From NCBI GenBank assembly GCA_037953745.1, contig JBAKBP010006586.1:1-64000 (forward strand): DNA of 64,000 nucleotides. The letters are read 5' to 3'. Of this stretch, positions 43,901-54,594 are shown piece after piece. The stretch's first letter is position 1. Every line of letters starts with the position of its first letter. Below the pieces are notes generated by a model, which made no database searches, was not told the DNA's origin, and saw only the letters and a list, made by a program, of their open reading frames with translations. The DNA is from Lithodes maja (Eukaryota > Arthropoda > Malacostraca > Decapoda > Lithodidae). The position numbers and the translations under genes are program-made.

Positions 43901-44280
43901 ATGCTACGAGCGTTTGCATAGAAAACCTTTAAAGTTGCGGTTTTAGAACTCGCAGAACGTTCTTTCATCGAATATTTGGTTCTGGTCGGATCTACATTTA
44001 CATTCATGGCTGTCCTCGGTCCTCGGTCGTTATCCCTGACGGTTTTGAATTTGGGTCGTGTTGGTGGAGCTTTATCCAAATACGCGGTTCTTGACGGATT
44101 AGTATTTAATTCCTTTGTAGGTTGCCGTCCTCGCTGTCTTCGGTCCTCCTTCCTGGTTGTCCTGTGCTGAGTCGATTTCTTCTCCGAAAATCCTTCACCG
44201 CATCGTTGAGAAGACGCCCAAAACGTGCTGCTCCCACCTGGTTCAGATGAACTCCATCGTCCGAAAACAAATAGTCATCG
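40919..44280 (-). mobile_element. CR1-like LINE (CR1-B), intact ORF2
   Basis: Minus-strand element flanked on both sides by the 31-bp minisatellite. Its 3' UTR ends in an inverted pair (CAAGCAGCC...TGTTGCTTG) that can form a hairpin before TTTCCTTTGTA. The same 3' end occurs at 44936 and, diverged, at 50076. Only about 200 bp precede ORF2, so ORF1 is absent (5'-truncated or single-ORF). Confidence 0.85.
41128..44079 (-). CDS. CR1-B ORF2: endonuclease and reverse transcriptase, 983 aa, intact
   Basis: The ATG at 44079 is chosen because the frame is open from there to the stop at 41128. The EEP endonuclease has KVFYANARSIRNK, ITESW (E83), FGDFNLP (D190, N192) and SDH (256-258). The RT has TPGPDTISPRVL (about 493), YLDFQKAFDKVPH (about 621), SSGVPQGSVLGPILF (about 677) and FADD (709-712). 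A C-terminal domain with LERVQRRVTKMIPSLK follows and there is no RNase H. It would nick DNA and prime cDNA on the target. The complete frame, against broken relatives at 44936-45875 and 50076-53545, suggests it is recent and might encode an active enzyme. Confidence 0.9.
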   Translation of the reverse strand: MDKAPPTRPKFKTVRDNDRGPRTAMNVNVDPTRTKYSMKERSASSKTATLKVFYANARSIRNKFSDLEELVFTENYDVIGITESWLNTEDRDFLAEYSLPGYVMFENSRINKNGGGVLFYIKESLNPTLVSKPQIVNVDTSFVLIKNNKGTKIILALIYRPPAQSVQTDREIYEQIADVSNSQDTVIFGDFNLPVTKWGDTLTSHSGHDLYTNLQESSLYQFVRTPTRGNSVLDIVLATKEELIENLNVGDEFSNSDHRTITFTLKFTSNEPNSSIEKVPNFKKANFHKLRAMFKESDWSFLINNNDINTSWKLFETTYLKAVQDCILSKIRRPGHNNKPKWWNKDISNCLLAKKFANDRLKSSQNDEERVKFVELRRKAKKLIKQSKKTLELHIANQSKTNPKEFYSYIRKKKVDTSTVGPLVDEKGEYTKDEVQMSNALNTFFASVFTTEDLSDIPTPSPIQIDNSDVLSNITVTEREVLNCLDKLRVNKTPGPDTISPRVLKEAKNELSKPLTLLFNKSLQSGTMPDQWKLANVTPILKKGSKSLPSNYRPISLTSVVCKMLETVIRDRLVNHLEENNILKDTQHGFRQKRSCLTNLLDFFHDILNLYDESKAVDIIYLDFQKAFDKVPHKRLLLKLKAHGIQDGVLKWIENWLSNRKQRVVINGKASKWTNVSSGVPQGSVLGPILFLIYINDIDEGLTCTISKFADDTKIANSVLSKEQVDDMQHNLDKLSCWAQIWQMSFNADKSKVLHVGYLNEKANYSMNGTQLKNVNRETDLGVTISSNLKPSQQCSEVVKKANKIIGFIGRSFEHKSKEVILTLYNSLVRPLLEYCVQSWCPYYQKDINKLERVQRRVTKMIPSLKNKPYEERLRELNLFPLTQRRLRGDLIQVFKIIKGIDNMNCSKYFTIDQSNYTRGNGCKIIGKSFNSHESKNFFFNRVVNLWNGLPRDVIDCSTVDSFKFRLDKYLASNPRLTVFVNE

Positions 44281-44935
44281 TCAGGATATGAGTGGTGGTG
44301 GACAGGTAAGGTTGGGGTATGAGTGGTGGTGGACAGGTAAGGTTGGGGTATGAGTGGTGGTGGACAGGTAAGGTTTGGGTATGAGTGGTGGTGGACAGGT
44401 AAGGTTGGGATATGAGTGGTGGTGGACAGGTAAGGTTGGGGTATGAGTGGTGGTGGACAGGTAAGGTTGGGGTATGAGTGGTGGTGGACAGGTAAGGTCA
44501 GGGTATGAGTGGTGGTGGATAGGTAAGGTCAGGGTATGAGTGGTGGTTGACAGGTAAGGTCGGGGTATGAGTGGTGGTGGACAGATAAGGTCGGGGTATG
44601 AGTGATGGTGGACAGGTAAGGTCGGGGTATGAGTAGTGGTGGACAGGTAAGATCAGGGTATGAGTGATGGTGGACAGGTAAGATCAGGGTATGAGTGATG
44701 GTGGACAGGTAAGGTCGGGGTATGAGTGATGGTGGACAGGTAAGGTCGGGGTATGAGTAGTGGTGGACAGGTAAGATCAGGGTATGAGTGATGGTGGACA
44801 GGTAAGGTTGGGGTATGAGTGATGGTGGACAGGTAAGGTCGGGGTATGAGTGGTGGTGGACAGGTAAGGTCGGGGTATGAGTGATGGTGGACAGGTAAGG
44901 TCGGGGTATGAGTGGTGGTGGAGTACAGTACAAAG
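44281..44935 (+). repeat. 31-bp minisatellite, array 3 (about 21 units)
   Basis: Same unit as array 2, with more variants (GTGATGG, AGATCAGG). It lies immediately past the 5' end of CR1-B. Confidence 0.95.
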
Positions 44936-45875
44936 GAAATCAAGCAACAATAGGTCTGGTGACCCTTCTAGGCTGCTTGTCCTCCAAAACACTGAGGATC
45001 AGTTGTCCAAACAGTGGTTTAGAGTGGGTAAGGGAACATTGGAAAGGGAACTACTGCCCTTGAACTAATGTCCGTGGCAGGGGGGTTAGTAACTGAGGGG
45101 GGGGTATATTAATAGTTATTCATATACAAACGCAGTCAGTCGCGGGTTTGATGCAAGATATTTGTCTAGGCGAAGATTGAATGAATCAACGGTGCTGCAG
45201 TCTATAACGTCTCGGGGAAGCCCATTCCACAAGTTGACAACTCGATTGAAGAAGACATTCTTAGATTCGTGCGAGTTAAAAGATTTACCGATAATTTTGC
45301 AACCGTTTCCCCACGTGTAATTAAATTGGTCGATAGTGAAGTACTTACAGTTCATATTGTCGATGCCTTTGATGATTTTGAACACTTGAATTAAATCACC
45401 TCTTAATCTGCGCTGGGTTAAGGGGAGATATCCACTTGAGGGATTTTTTTCTGGACCCCTTTCTCCCTCATGTTTAGCCGCATTGCTTTTGAGATTTTAA
45501 GACCTTCGCCCTAGTAGTTTGGATATTTTAATACATTTTGCCCCATTTCTGTAAATTTTAAGACCTTTCGTGCCGTTAAGGGGGCGATTTTTTTCCTGGC
45601 GAGCGATAGCGAGCCTGTAATTTAAGAGCAAAAGGCCTCCGGCCTGGACATTTTTCTACCGAAAAATGTACAAATTTATCTTGAAAGGGGGTCTAGGGGA
45701 TGTAATTTTAAGCTTGATGAAAAAGTAGGGAACAAACTAAATACCTCCCCTTAAAGGAAATAGATTTAATTCTCTAAGACGCTTCTCGTATGGTTTGTTC
45801 TTTAGGCTAGGTATCATTTTGGTAACTCTGCATTGAACTCATTCTAGCTTGTCTATATCTTTTTGGTAATAAGAG
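44936..45875 (-). pseudogene. CR1-B copy 2, 5'-truncated, interrupted by a MITE
   Basis: From the shared 3' end (TACAAAGGAAATCAAGCAAC) the sequence follows CR1-B through the last part of ORF2 (NLWNGLPRDVIDCSTVDSF) and stops at about 45875, where the minisatellite resumes. A family F MITE splits it at a TTAA (45418-45754). Confidence 0.88.
45418..45754 (+). mobile_element. family F MITE, copy 1, TTAA target duplication
   Basis: TTAAGGGGAGATATCC at the left and ACCTCCCCTTAA at the right. CR1-B at the same place has an uninterrupted GGGTTAAAGGAAAT, so the TTAA was duplicated on insertion. 337 bp with no coding capacity and TIR GGGGAGRTAT. PiggyBac-like by target site only. Confidence 0.85.
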
Positions 45876-46160
45876 GTGTGGTCGGGGTATGAGTGGTAGT
45901 GGAGAGGTGTGGTCGGGTTATGAGTGGTGGCGGAGAGGTGTGGTCGGGGTATGAGTGGTGGTGGAGAGGTGTGGTCGGGGTATGAGTGGTGGTGGAGAGG
46001 TGTGGTCGGGGTATGAGTGGTGGTGAAGTGTGGTCGGGGTATGAGTGGTGGTGGAGAGGTGTAGTCGGGTGATGAGTGATGGTGGACAGGTAAGGTGGGA
46101 GGAATAAGTGGTGCTGTACAGGTAAGGTCGGGGTATGAGTGGTGGTGTACAGGTAAGGTC
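45876..46160 (+). repeat. minisatellite, array 4 (variant unit)
   Basis: Units read GAGAGGTGTGGTCGGGGTATGAGTGGTGGTG-like (about 30-31 bp) and return to the standard unit near 46080-46160. Confidence 0.85.
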
Positions 46161-49100
46161 GCTCAGGCTTTCGCTAAAAACTCCGCCTTGGATGATTTTG
46201 TGCTATTCCTCCCTGTCCATCCCCCTCTCACTTACGCATGCCTAATATTATAATCTCTTCTAAAGATGTACTTTTTTTCCCTCTCTGGGCTTAATACTAA
46301 GAAGGTGTATGGACTGGATGGTGTTCCTCCTGTTGTACTCACAAACTGTTCTTCCATACTGACTCCCTGCCTAGGCAAACTCTTTAGTCTCTTTAACGTC
46401 TTTCTTTCTTGCTCGAAGTTTGCTCTCATTCAACCTGTTTCAAAGAAGGGTGACCACTCTTAACCTTCCAACTATCGTCCAATTGTTCTCATTGCTTGCG
46501 ACTCTTAACTTTTTAACTTTTTGTAACTATGCTTAATTAAAGAATTCTTAAGCATTAATCTTCACATAATCTACATTCAGATCACCAGAATGGTTTTCCT
46601 TAATGGCCGTTCTACTGGTGATCTCCTTGCTTATCTTACTAACTCTTGGTCATCCTCCCTTCAGGACTTCAGGGAGACTTTTTCTATTATGCTAGACATA
46701 TCAAAAGTCTTTAGTAGAATCTGGCACAAATATCTAATTTCCAAAGTACTCTCCTTTGGTTTCTATCCCTCTATCTGTGTCTTTGTCTCTAATTTCCTTT
46801 CTAACCGTTCCATAGCTGCAGTTGTCGATGGCTATCGCTCACTTCCTCAAACTATCAACTCCTGTGTTCCTCAGGGGTCTGTCCTGTCTCCAGTTCTCTT
46901 TCCAATATTCCTTAATGATCTCCTCAACTGTACCTCTAGTCCCATCCACTCATATGCTTATGACTCTACCTTACACTATTCAACTAGATTTTCACTACAG
47001 CCCAGCATGCAATCACTCCAAAAGTCAAGTGACGAGGCCATAACACGCCTATCTTCTGATCTACTAATTATTTATGATTTAGGCTTACTTTTAATACCTC
47101 CAAGGCCCAATTTCTGCTATCTACCCGTCGCAATCTTCCACAAGACTATCAATTATTCTTCAACAATACATAAATCAACCCTTCCTCTTCTCTTATTCAT
47201 CTGATCTTTTCTGGAAAGATCATATTACCACTTTTGCTAAGACAGCTTCCCAGAAGTTAGGTGTGCTCAACCGTCTCTGTGGGTTCTTCACCCCTACACT
47301 GCTTCTTGCTCTGTATAGGGGCACAGTGTGCCAATGTATCAATTATTGTTCGCATGTATGGGAAGGTTCCACCCATACTGCACTTCTCGAAAGAGTAGTC
47401 AAAAGCATTTTGCCTCATCAACTCACTTCCTCTTACTAGTTCCCTACAATCTCTTTCAATATGCCACAATGTTGCATCTCTTTTACTCTTCTATCACTAT
47501 TACAACAATCAGTGTTCTTCAGAGCTCTCTCAGTGCATGCCCCCTCTCTTGCGGCGAGTGCAAGGCACTCTCCTTTCAACACAGTCCCACTCCTATTCTG
47601 TCCAGCTCTCCAACCCAAGAATTAGCAAATATCCTTAGTCTTTTTTTTTTCTACTCAACTTGTGAACTCTGGATTTTTTTTTTTTTTTTTTAAGAGACAA
47701 TGAACGGAGGAAGGAAAAACACAGATAAAACAAAAAGGTCCATGTGCGTAAAAGCATCCTCCATTCATAAATTTTTTGTAACAACTGGATTTAAACATTT
47801 GTAGATTGTAAGTTTGTGGAAAGCAATTCGAGGGAAGTGAATTCCAAAGAGTAGTAGTTCTAGGGATAAATGAATTTTGATAAGCAGAAGTTCTGCATTG
47901 TGGAGGAGAAAGTGTAAATTCATGGGCGCTCTCAGCTGCTCTAGTTCTATGGGGAAAGATGTGGAGAGGCAGCACAATTGAAGCAAGTTCCTCTGAACAA
48001 TTGCTGTGAAAATATCTGTAGAATAATGCAAGGGATGCAACGTTTCTTCGTATGGATAATGTAGGAAGGTCCTGTGTGATTGCAGGGTTATTGATTAATC
48101 TAATAGCTTTATTTTGAATTTTGTCCAACTGCCTCAATGCAACCACTCCACTTCCACTCCACAGAGGTGAACAGTAATCCATCTGAGAACGCACATGACT
48201 TTTATATATTACGGCCAACTGCTTGTCAGTGAAGAATTCTCGAACTCTGTACAGGAGTCCCAGTTTTTTAGAGGCATTCTTAGCAATGCTTCGAACATAA
48301 CATGTCCAGCTCAAGTTAGTAGTTAATGTTACACCGAGAATGTCAATACTAGGGGAAGTGGGAATATTTACATCATTAAAAAAATATATGGGAGTCAGTG
48401 AGATTCTGTCGGTTAGAAAATTGAATGTACTTGGTTTTCTGTGCATTAAAGGAAACTAGATTCTTTTGTCCTCATTCATTAATTCTAGAAAGGTCCTGGT
48501 TCAGAGAAATTGCAGTGTTTATTTTTGAATTTATAAGATCGGGTTGGGTGAAAGAATTGGTAAATGTGAAGGAACTGTGGAGTGTTGAGTCATCTGCATA
48601 GGAATGTATTGGATTATGAGTGGTAGATATGAGATCATTGATATGAATGAGGAACAGAGTTGGGGCCAAACTGATCCCTGGGGAACACCAGCATTTATTG
48701 AGTGAAATTGAGAATAAAGGCCATCTACCATTACACATATTTTTCTGTTATGAAGATAAGAAGAAATTAGTGGAACTAATGATGCAAGGCCGTAGTGTGA
48801 CATCTTCGACAATAAGGATTGATGCCAGACTCTATCAAATGTCTTTGATATATCCAGTGCTATTGTATGTGTTTCACCATGTTGGTCTGTAGCTTGGTTG
48901 ATTTGATGCGTAAGAAGGCAAAGAATGTCTGCAGTTGATCGACATCGTCTAAAACCATATTGCCTATCACTGATTAATTTATTATTCTCAAGATGCTTAA
49001 TTATGTGATTATTTAATATAATTTCAAAGACTTTACCAAGAGTGGAAGTTATTGCTATTGGTCTGTAGTTTGATGGATCTGAAGAGGCACCTTTTTTAGG

Positions 49101-49800
49101 AACTGGATGGATGTTTGCTTCTTTCCAGGGTACTGGGAAGCATGAGGTATGAGTACACAGACGGACATTTTTTGCCAATACAGGAGCGAGCACCAAGGAG
49201 CAATTCTTAAGTACTATTGGAGGAATTTCATCTGGACCAGGAGCCTTATCTACCGAGAGATTCTGCAAAATAGTTTTGACATGTCTGGTGTGGATCTTAA
49301 GTGAGGGAATTTCAGGCGAATTAAAATTAAGTACAGGGACATCTTGATTTATTTCATCTAAGGTTGAGTTGGTGGAGAAAATATCCGCAAGAAGGTTAGC
49401 TTTACCTCGTGGGTCACTTACAAGATTGCCAGTTGGAGATTTTAATGGTGGAATGGATGAAGCAGTAGTGAAGTTGGATTTGAATGAGTTAAGAGTAGAC
49501 CAAAATATTTTGTTATCATTTGGATTATTTAGAAGTTTATTTGCCTGCTTGTGGAGAAAGTTTGATTTAGTTAGGTATAATACAGTTTTGGCATGAACTC
49601 TCTCCCTCAATCAATCATTCCTTCGTCCTATGACTTAAACTTAGTATGTCCAGGCATTTTGATGTCCCTTGAATATGACTCTGTCACTCTTGTGGCTTTG
49701 GGAGAAATATTTGTTACAGGCAGCCTGCCTTTTGTCTCCTTCTTACACATAGAAAATAAGAAAGGGTAGCGAAATATTGTATTGTCTCGCTTAGATTTGA
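46161..49800 (+). pseudogene. J2 LINE copy 1, degenerate, split by J1
   Basis: The plus strand from 46161 abuts the minisatellite and matches 55386 onwards (TTTCGCTA.AAACTCC.CCTTGGATGAT). RT pieces in different frames are VYGLDGVPPVVL (46310), NGRSTGDLLAYLTNSW (46602), LDISKVFSRIWH, NSCVPQGSVLSPVLF (46857) and HSYAYDSTLH (catalytic ADD replaced by AYD). Many stops and frameshifts are present. J1 is inserted at 47671-49593. The 3' UTR resumes at 49602 and matches, inverted, 54095-54245. Confidence 0.75.
47663..49601 (-). mobile_element. J1 LINE, 5'-truncated, poly(A)-tailed, with target duplication
   Basis: TGAACTCT occurs at 47663-47670 and 49594-49601. The minus strand holds an RT with poly(A) tail (T run 47674-47691). 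Parts are FWSTLNSFKSNF, DKAPGPDEIPPIVLKN, YRPIAITSTLGKVFE, DISKTFDRVWH and AGVPQGSV (49610-48531), then IHSYADDSTLHSS in another frame, then the C-terminal part (48446-47655) with QLDKIQNKAIRLINNP and TTLWNSLPSNCFPQTYNLQMFK. Two or more frameshifts break the protein. Similar in plan to J2. A Jockey/CR1-group LINE. Confidence 0.8.
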
Positions 49801-50075
49801 TATTTATGTAATTGGGTGCGTACTGTAGTTGTTAATGTTCAACACCGTACAATCACTTATAAAAATTTGTGTACCTCATTTATTTCTAATTATGGAAGCA
49901 TCACTATAGAAATGAATTTAGGAATATAATTCTATATACATCAACTATAATCATCAGTCCAGATAATTATAAATGCATAAAGAAAACCATAGGAGGTCCC
50001 CAAATATTTATAAATGACTGTACGTCCTTCTGCAGTTGCCCACATAAATTCTGCTCCTCTGGGATTTTATATATA

Positions 50076-53000
50076 TACAAAGGAATACAAGCAACAACAG
50101 ACCTAATGGTCCTTACTAGGCTGCTTGTATAAATAAATAAAAAACAAAACAAAACAAAACAAAAATAATTGCCACACCCATCAACAGAAGGGCTTCAGCT
50201 CCAGAAAGACTGTAGTCAGAAAACAAAATTATAGTACTAAGTACGATACTGAAACGGTTACTTACTCGGGCACAAACACAGTCAGTCGGAGGTTCTTGGC
50301 AAGATATTAATTTTGTCAAGGCGATATTTGAATGCTTGGACTGTATGGCACTCTACAACGCTTCTAGGCAATTTGTTACATAAATGATCCACTCTGTTGA
50401 AAAAGAAGTGCTTCTCTTCATGTGAATGAAATGCCTTTCCGACAATTTTGTAGCCATTATTTCTTGTGTAGTTTGAGTTATCTAGTGTGAAGTACTTATT
50501 TGCATCCATGTTGTCACGACCTTTGATAATTTTAAAAAAATTGGATTAGATCGCCTCTTATTCTGCAGTTTATCAAGTTATATAGGTTTAACTCTATTTA
50601 GTCGTTCCTCATACGGTATATTTCTTAGTCGAGGAATAATTTTAGTTACGCTCCGTTGTACTCTCTCTAGTTTTTCAATGTCGTTTACATAGTATGGCGA
50701 CCAAAACTGGACACAATATTCTAAATGCAGACGAACCAATTAATTATATAAAGTGCGTATAACATTTTCGGATTTACATTCAAAAGATCTCCCAATGAAA
50801 CCAATTAATATATTTGCTTTTTGAACAACTTCAGCGACTTGTTGGGTAGGTTTTAAATAATTTGTTATAGTTACTCCATGATCCGTTTCTTTATTTACGT
50901 TCCTTAGTTGAACTCCGTTAATAAATTGTTTGCGCCTTCAATTTTACTGCTGATGTGGAGCACTTGGCATTTATCTATGTCGAAATTCATCTGTCCAGTT
51001 TGATAGCTTGTCTAGATCATTCAGAATCTCTTGTATGTGCGATGGTGAGTTTACTTTGTTTGCAATTTTTGTGTCATCAGCGAATTTGGAGATTCTGCAT
51101 GATAGCCCATCATCAATATAAATAAGAAATAGAATTGGACCGAGAACTGAGCCTTATGGTACACCGCTTGTAGCATTTACCCAATTGGAGGCTTTGCCGT
51201 TAATTACTGCTCGTTGCTTTCGCTCGCTTAGCATATAAGCCAATCCTGAATCCAATGAAGAACAAACCCGTGAATACTGTGAGCTTTAAGTGTTACTATC
51301 AGTCTGTTGTGAGGCACTTTATCGAAAGCTTTTTAAAAATCAAGGTAGACGATGTCTATTGCTTTACTTCGTCATATACATTTAAGATATCGTGGAAAAA
51401 GTCAAGAAGGTTTGTCAGACATGAGCGCTTACTTCGGAAACCATGTCGAGTCCTTTATAAGGATGTTATTTTCTAAATGGCATACAATTTTATTTCGGAC
51501 TATTGTTTCGAGCAGCTTGCATATAATTGAGGTGAGGCTTGTGGCCGATAATTGACAGGAAGGGTTTTATTTCCTTTTTTTTTAAATGGGCGTTAAGGTA
51601 ACTAATTTCCATTCAATGGGGACTTTATTGTTATTTATTGATTTGTTAAATAGAAGGGTTAGTGGTTTTGACATTTCATCATTTACTTCTTTAATGACTT
51701 GGCGAAAATTTGTCTGGTCCAGGGGATTTATTGGATTTTAGTTTTGATATTGCATCGGTGACATCTGCATTTGTAATTTCAATGCTGAATAGGGCATTAC
51801 AGTCGATAATTTGAACTGGTGGAATATGAGGAACAGAGTTTAATGTCTTCCTTAGCAAACACTGACGAAAAAAAGTTGTTGTTCCCCAGGCTGTCTGACC
51901 GAACAGCCCCAAGGTCCTGAGCAAGGCCAAGGCCATAAATGAGCGGCCCCACAAAACCCTCCCTGCTTACCACTAATAAAGCCCGGGTGACCGAAGCCAC
52001 TCCAAGGCAGGAAGCTGAGGAGGGTGCGGAAACGCCCGGGAAACCCAAGCCCCACCCAAGGCCCTGTGCCCCTCAGCAATTATGAAGGGAAAGTTGAGGG
52101 GCAAAGGAAAAATGTGACGCTTTGGCTCCCAATTAGGGAGGTCAATCCACGGAAAAGACGCCATCACTTGAGATCTAGAAAATATATAAGTAAAAGGAAC
52201 AGTCAGAGTAAGCTATGGGTATGGCAGAGATCGCTCAGCTCTCACTCTGATAGACCAACCCATCACCACATGACTAGAACCCAATCCACTCAGCATCAGC
52301 TAGGAAAGGCCCTAGAAAGCCGCCTTTGGCGGGGGAATAGCTCCCCTATTTCAACTGCTTTCGGGGTTCACCCGCCCAACAGTGTTGCTCATTTGAGTTA
52401 ATCATCAATTTGTTCCCCTTTTTCGTTAACTAGCGGGCCAATTGTCGAGGTAATTACCTTTTTACATCTGATATAGCTGTAAAACTTTTGGATTTGCCTT
52501 GCTTAAATTCGCAATATGTTATTCATACCCTTTTTTGCTATGCATATTTTTATTTTTATTTTTTACAACGAAGATTGGTGAAATTTTCCCTATGATTTTG
52601 ATATTTGGTCCAGTAGAATGTTTCATGGGTGAGTTTCTTTGCTGCTAGAGCAGCTAGACAGTCTTTTGATTTCTTTGTTCCACCAATTATGTTTATTATT
52701 TCGATTTGAATATCGGTTTTGGAGTGGTATGCAAGCTTCTACAGCATTATTATATATGCTTGAGAATGTTTCCCAAATTTTCTCTATATCTGTTTGCTGG
52801 TTTATGAAATTTCAATTGGTAGAATTGAGGATGTTTTTCAGCTTGTGAAAGTCAGCCTTTCTGAAATTTAGTAACATCTCCTGGCTTTCATTTGGTTTGA
52901 CGTTATTGGTGTTAATGTTGAAGGTTATTGAGCAGTGATCACTTGAACAAAATTCCTTGCCTACCACGACTTGGTTTACTAAATCATCTCTCGTTGTGAT

Positions 53001-53545
53001 GATGAGATAAAAAATATTGTTGCCACACCTGGGGGAGTTGACAAACTGATATACCGGTAATGAACTTTCCAGTAAATTTGTATAGAGATCTTGTCCTGTG
53101 TGTGAGGTTATGGGTTCGCCCCATTTAGTCATTGGCAAATTGAAATCACCAAAAATGTCCGCAATTTGACAATTACTTATCTCTACTATTTGGTTGTACA
53201 ATTCCGAATCGATAGTTGATGGTTTGGCTGGAGGCCGGTAAATTTATCGCAAGATTACCTTGTCGTTTGATATATTTTTTTATACTGAATATTAATTGCA
53301 TCATTATGATTTACTGCCTGAATGGAGGCAAGTTCAGGATTATGACCTTCTTTGACGTATAGTAAAACACCACTTCCATTTCTGTCTTTTCTACTACATC
53401 CGAACATATAGCCTGTCTGAATATTCTGCTAAAAAATCTATATTCTCAATGTTTAGCCAGGAATCTGTTATTCCTATAATATCGTGATTTTCAGTATATG
53501 CACATGATTGAATTACGAGTGTAGATTCTTATGCAGTGGTTAAGT
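50076..53545 (-). pseudogene. CR1-C, degenerate CR1-B relative, interrupted
   Basis: From the conserved 3' end (TACAAAGGAATACAAGCAAC) leftover blocks follow in CR1-B order on the minus strand: NYTRNNGYKIVGKAFHSHEEKHFFFNRV (50.4 kb), ANKIINI-like and NGVQLRNVNKET-like words, KSPGPDKFSP (51.7 kb), and the endonuclease IFGDFNLPMTKWG with SSDHCSI (52.8-53.2 kb). Frameshifts are numerous. A (CAAAA)n run follows the 3' hairpin. A 510-bp SINE-like insertion sits at 51875-52384. Confidence 0.8.
51875..52384 (-). mobile_element. SINE-like chimera with LINE-A-type tail
   Basis: Inserted in CR1-C. On the minus strand it ends GGGGCTGTTCGGTCAGACAG, CCTGGGG and (AAC)n, close to the LINE-A 3' terminus (GGGGCTGTTCGGCCAGGCAG). 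In the middle, CCTTGGAGTGGCTTCGGTC matches the 5' UTR of the element at 62555-62574. No RT lies between. It therefore looks like an internally deleted LINE-A derivative or a SINE that borrowed the LINE tail. GGGTTCTAGTCATG is only a weak Pol III B-box candidate. Confidence 0.6.
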
Positions 53546-54594
53546 CATCTGATTAGTCTACTTGTAATTTATTATCCCCACTCTCGCAATTCATACATAC
53601 AATTTTATTTTCATACCTAAGATCATGACAAGGAACAGAACTTATATGGGCAACTGTACATGAATATTCGTGATTAAAGTAAAAAACTAATACGGTACGC
53701 AAATGTCGACACCAAATTGTTGTAGTTCGGTGTTGAATAGCAGTGCAATATAAAAGTATAAAGATAAATTAATTCTGTATAAAAGTGCATTATAAAGTTC
53801 GGGTGGTAATCATGCAACGTAAAACTAGAAGTGCCCCCATTTATTGGCTAAATAAGAGCCAAAACCTTTCGCAGTTATACTACCATACAGTATAAACTGT
53901 TGAACATTATTCGTTATTAGCCATCATGAAGTTCTTGTCATAGCTACGGGTATATACAGAATGTATCCCAGTACATGTATAATCGTGAATACAGTATATA
54001 GTAAAAGACCATGGATTATTTAGGTCCGTAGATAATAACCTTTTTAGGACTGCAGTGTATCTTATATATCTGGAGGGCGAAGGCTAGGATAGAGCATACG
54101 GTCACAGTTTTTTTGTTTATGTGTAGAAGGAGACAAATGGCAGGTTGCCTGTAACGAGTGTCTCCCCCAAAGAGAAAAGTGACAGAGCCAAATTCAATGG
54201 ACGTTGGGGTCAAAATGCCTGGACACACAAAGTTTAAAGCAGTTTAAGTCACAGAATAAAAGAAAAGATTGATTGAGTAAATAAGGTTTTATATATATAT
54301 GTTACAAAAGAAGTGTAAACAGGTATGATGCAATGCTCCACAATCTCAGAAGGATAGTTTTTCCAAGTGTCTTGGATAGGCTCTGGTCCTCTCGCCTCCT
54401 CTCTTTTCGCTACTTCTCGGGTGTCGTCAGGGTTGGTAGTCATGGCGCTTGGTTCTCTCTTTCTTTCTGATGGGCTAGTGGCTGGCTTGGTGAAGGTGTT
54501 GTGTGCCTAGAGGATAATAAAGTCACATTAACCTGGGTGAGCGTTACTGGGTGTGTACATATGCGTACCGGTATGTAACGAAGTGTATGATTGC
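53546..54594. other. non-coding spacer with inverted J2 3' UTR fragment
   Basis: No gene. 54095-54245 on the minus strand matches the J2 3' UTR at 49635-49760 (GTCCAGGCATTTTGA, GGCTCTGTCAC, TTACAGGCA.CCTGCC, TTTGTCTCCTTCT). Confidence 0.55.

Noticed and set aside
39664..46160. CRISPR-like array
   Set aside because: The 31-bp repeats are directly adjacent, without spacers, in a eukaryotic context; it is a minisatellite.
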